A stretch of DNA of 64,000 nucleotides from contig PALD01000049.1 of NCBI GenBank assembly GCA_002710685.1, positions 1 to 64,000 of the forward strand. Direction: 5' to 3'. This document shows, piece by piece, positions 63,177-64,000 of the stretch; position 1 is the first letter of the stretch, and each line of letters starts with the position of its first letter. The notes beneath the pieces are model-generated. The model was not told where the DNA came from. It saw only the letters and a list, made by a program, of their open reading frames with translations, and did not search any database. The translations under genes were made by a program, and so were the position numbers. Origin of the DNA: Cytophagaceae bacterium (lineage in GTDB: Bacteria; Bacteroidota; Bacteroidia; Flavobacteriales; Flavobacteriaceae).

Positions 63177-64000
63177 TTAGCTCTTAGAAGAAGTTTCGAT
63201 TACACCTTCTTGAAAAAAATGTACATCTCTTTGTGGGTAAGGTATCACGATACCGGCTTCTTCCAGCCTGCGTTTTCCCTCTTCAAGAATGTACCATTTT
63301 ACGGCAAAGAAATCCTCGTTTTTGGTAAAGTACCGCAATTGCAGGTTTACTGAGCTGTCAGCAAGTTCCGTGACGATGCACATGGGTGCTGGCTGTGGAT
63401 CTCCTAGGATTTTATCGCCTTGTTCGGCAACAAGTTCCAGTAATATTTCTTTAGTCTTTCTTATATCACTATCGTAGTGAATTCCCCAGGTCATTGCTTC
63501 TCTACGGATTCCTTCAACAGCATAGTTGATCACATTGCCATTAGCCAGGTCACCGTTAGGTATGATGGCTTGTTGATTGCCAAAGGTCACAAGTTTTGTG
63601 TAAAACAAGGAAATCTCCTTTACTGATCCATCAATTCCCTGAGCCGAAATCCAGTCGCCTACTTTAAAGGGTCTAAGCATTAAGATAATCACGCCTCCTG
63701 CAAAGTTGGAAAGTGATCCTTGTAAAGCCAGGCCTATGGCAAGACCTGCGGCGGTGATAATACCCAGTAACGATGCAGATTGTACCCCTAACTTCATGAT
63801 AATCATCACAAATAAGGCCAACTTAAGTGTCCAGTTTATTAAATCAGCGATGAATTTTTCAAGGGTAACATCATAATCCTTCTTTTTAAAAAATTTGCGC
63901 ACATATTTGTTGATTATCTTAATGACCCACCATCCTATGACAAAAATGAGGATTGCTGCTACAAGGTTGGGTATAAAATCAACTACGTGGGCCACCAGTC
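63177..64000 (-). CDS. Mechanosensitive ion channel, MscS family (5' partial)
   Basis: MscS channels open under membrane tension and release solutes after osmotic downshock. The frame stays open to the right edge; the GTG at 63995 is not a convincing start, because family members begin somewhat further upstream, so the true start lies outside. At least 272 residues are visible. Two or three membrane helices (about 7-27, 53-73 and 80-110) include the pore-lining helix rich in Gly and Ala (ITAAGLAIGLALQGSLSNFAGGVIIL). The beta domain contains FKVGDWISAQGIDGSVKEISLFYT and the alpha/beta domain follows. It is convergent with tsaB. Confidence 0.92.
   Translation of the reverse strand, partial: LVAHVVDFIPNLVAAILIFVIGWWVIKIINKYVRKFFKKKDYDVTLEKFIADLINWTLKLALFVMIIMKLGVQSASLLGIITAAGLAIGLALQGSLSNFAGGVIILMLRPFKVGDWISAQGIDGSVKEISLFYTKLVTFGNQQAIIPNGDLANGNVINYAVEGIRREAMTWGIHYDSDIRKTKEILLELVAEQGDKILGDPQPAPMCIVTELADSSVNLQLRYFTKNEDFFAVKWYILEEGKRRLEEAGIVIPYPQRDVHFFQEGVIETSSKS

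Noticed and set aside
1..64000. tRNA, rRNA, insertion sequences, prophage or integrative element
   Set aside because: No cloverleaf, transposase, integrase or target-site duplication was seen; all intergenic gaps are under 300 bases.

Overview
This window is a chromosomal segment of a member of the Bacteroidota, almost certainly the family Flavobacteriaceae. The evidence is the type IX secretion and gliding genes (SprF-type protein, SprA, RemB-like protein, a CHU_C-type C-terminal domain), an Alternative Complex III respiratory operon, Bacteroidota-type promoters (TTG/TTTG, about 17-20 bases, TAnnTTTG), and the general lack of Shine-Dalgarno sequences. I see no tRNA, rRNA, insertion sequence, prophage or CRISPR array, and no gene-free stretch longer than 300 bases. 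Both edges cut a gene: the giant adhesin at the left and a MscS-type channel at the right.

Layout. 1-13602: a giant repeat-built surface adhesin (5' end outside the window), its SprF-type partner and an OmpA/PD40 protein, closed by a strong two-way terminator. 13653-14950 (minus): a hypothetical protein and a tandem universal stress protein. 15118-19614: rimP-nusA-infB, with a terminator-shaped hairpin in the leader. 19696-20076 (minus): a SPOR-domain protein. 20307-32275: Alternative Complex III (actABCDEF) followed by cytochrome c oxidase subunits II and I, carrying electrons from quinol to oxygen. 32343-34736 (minus): response regulator, CHASE3 histidine kinase, response regulator. 34874-41303: ruvB, a cytochrome P450, queG, maeB, ruvA. 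41310-54253: the gliding/secretion locus sprA, gcvH, vanZ-like, two tandem tonB genes, remB, a Dabb-family lipoprotein and two small membrane proteins. 54359-59646: heme O synthase, two oxidase subunit III genes, subunit IV, a cysteine-less SCO-like protein, SCO, DUF420 and a CxxC miniprotein; this is the second half of the oxidase gene set. 59805-63174: TolC, a membrane fusion protein and tsaB. 63177-64000 (minus): MscS.

The genes serve two main programmes. One is aerobic respiration: quinol:cytochrome c oxidoreductase plus an aa3-type oxidase, whose subunit and assembly genes are split by 22 kb. The other is surface secretion and gliding: SprA is the outer-membrane translocon, the giant adhesin is a T9SS cargo with its own SprF, and the TonB and RemB proteins lie in the same locus.

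I found no obviously new enzyme system. The signals best worth a second look are: (1) a dispersed family of short palindromes, TTT-S-GC, 4-5 base loop, GC-S-AAA, with compensating base changes and often GNRA-type loops, lying beside stop codons and terminators and also inside genes; (2) a TonB-C-terminal-like domain at the start of the RemB-like protein, directly after two tonB genes; (3) a calcium-loop-like (thrombospondin type 3) insertion in SprA; (4) a helix-hairpin-helix tail on ActC; (5) a leader terminator ahead of rimP-nusA-infB; and (6) a perfect dyad over the ActA promoter.
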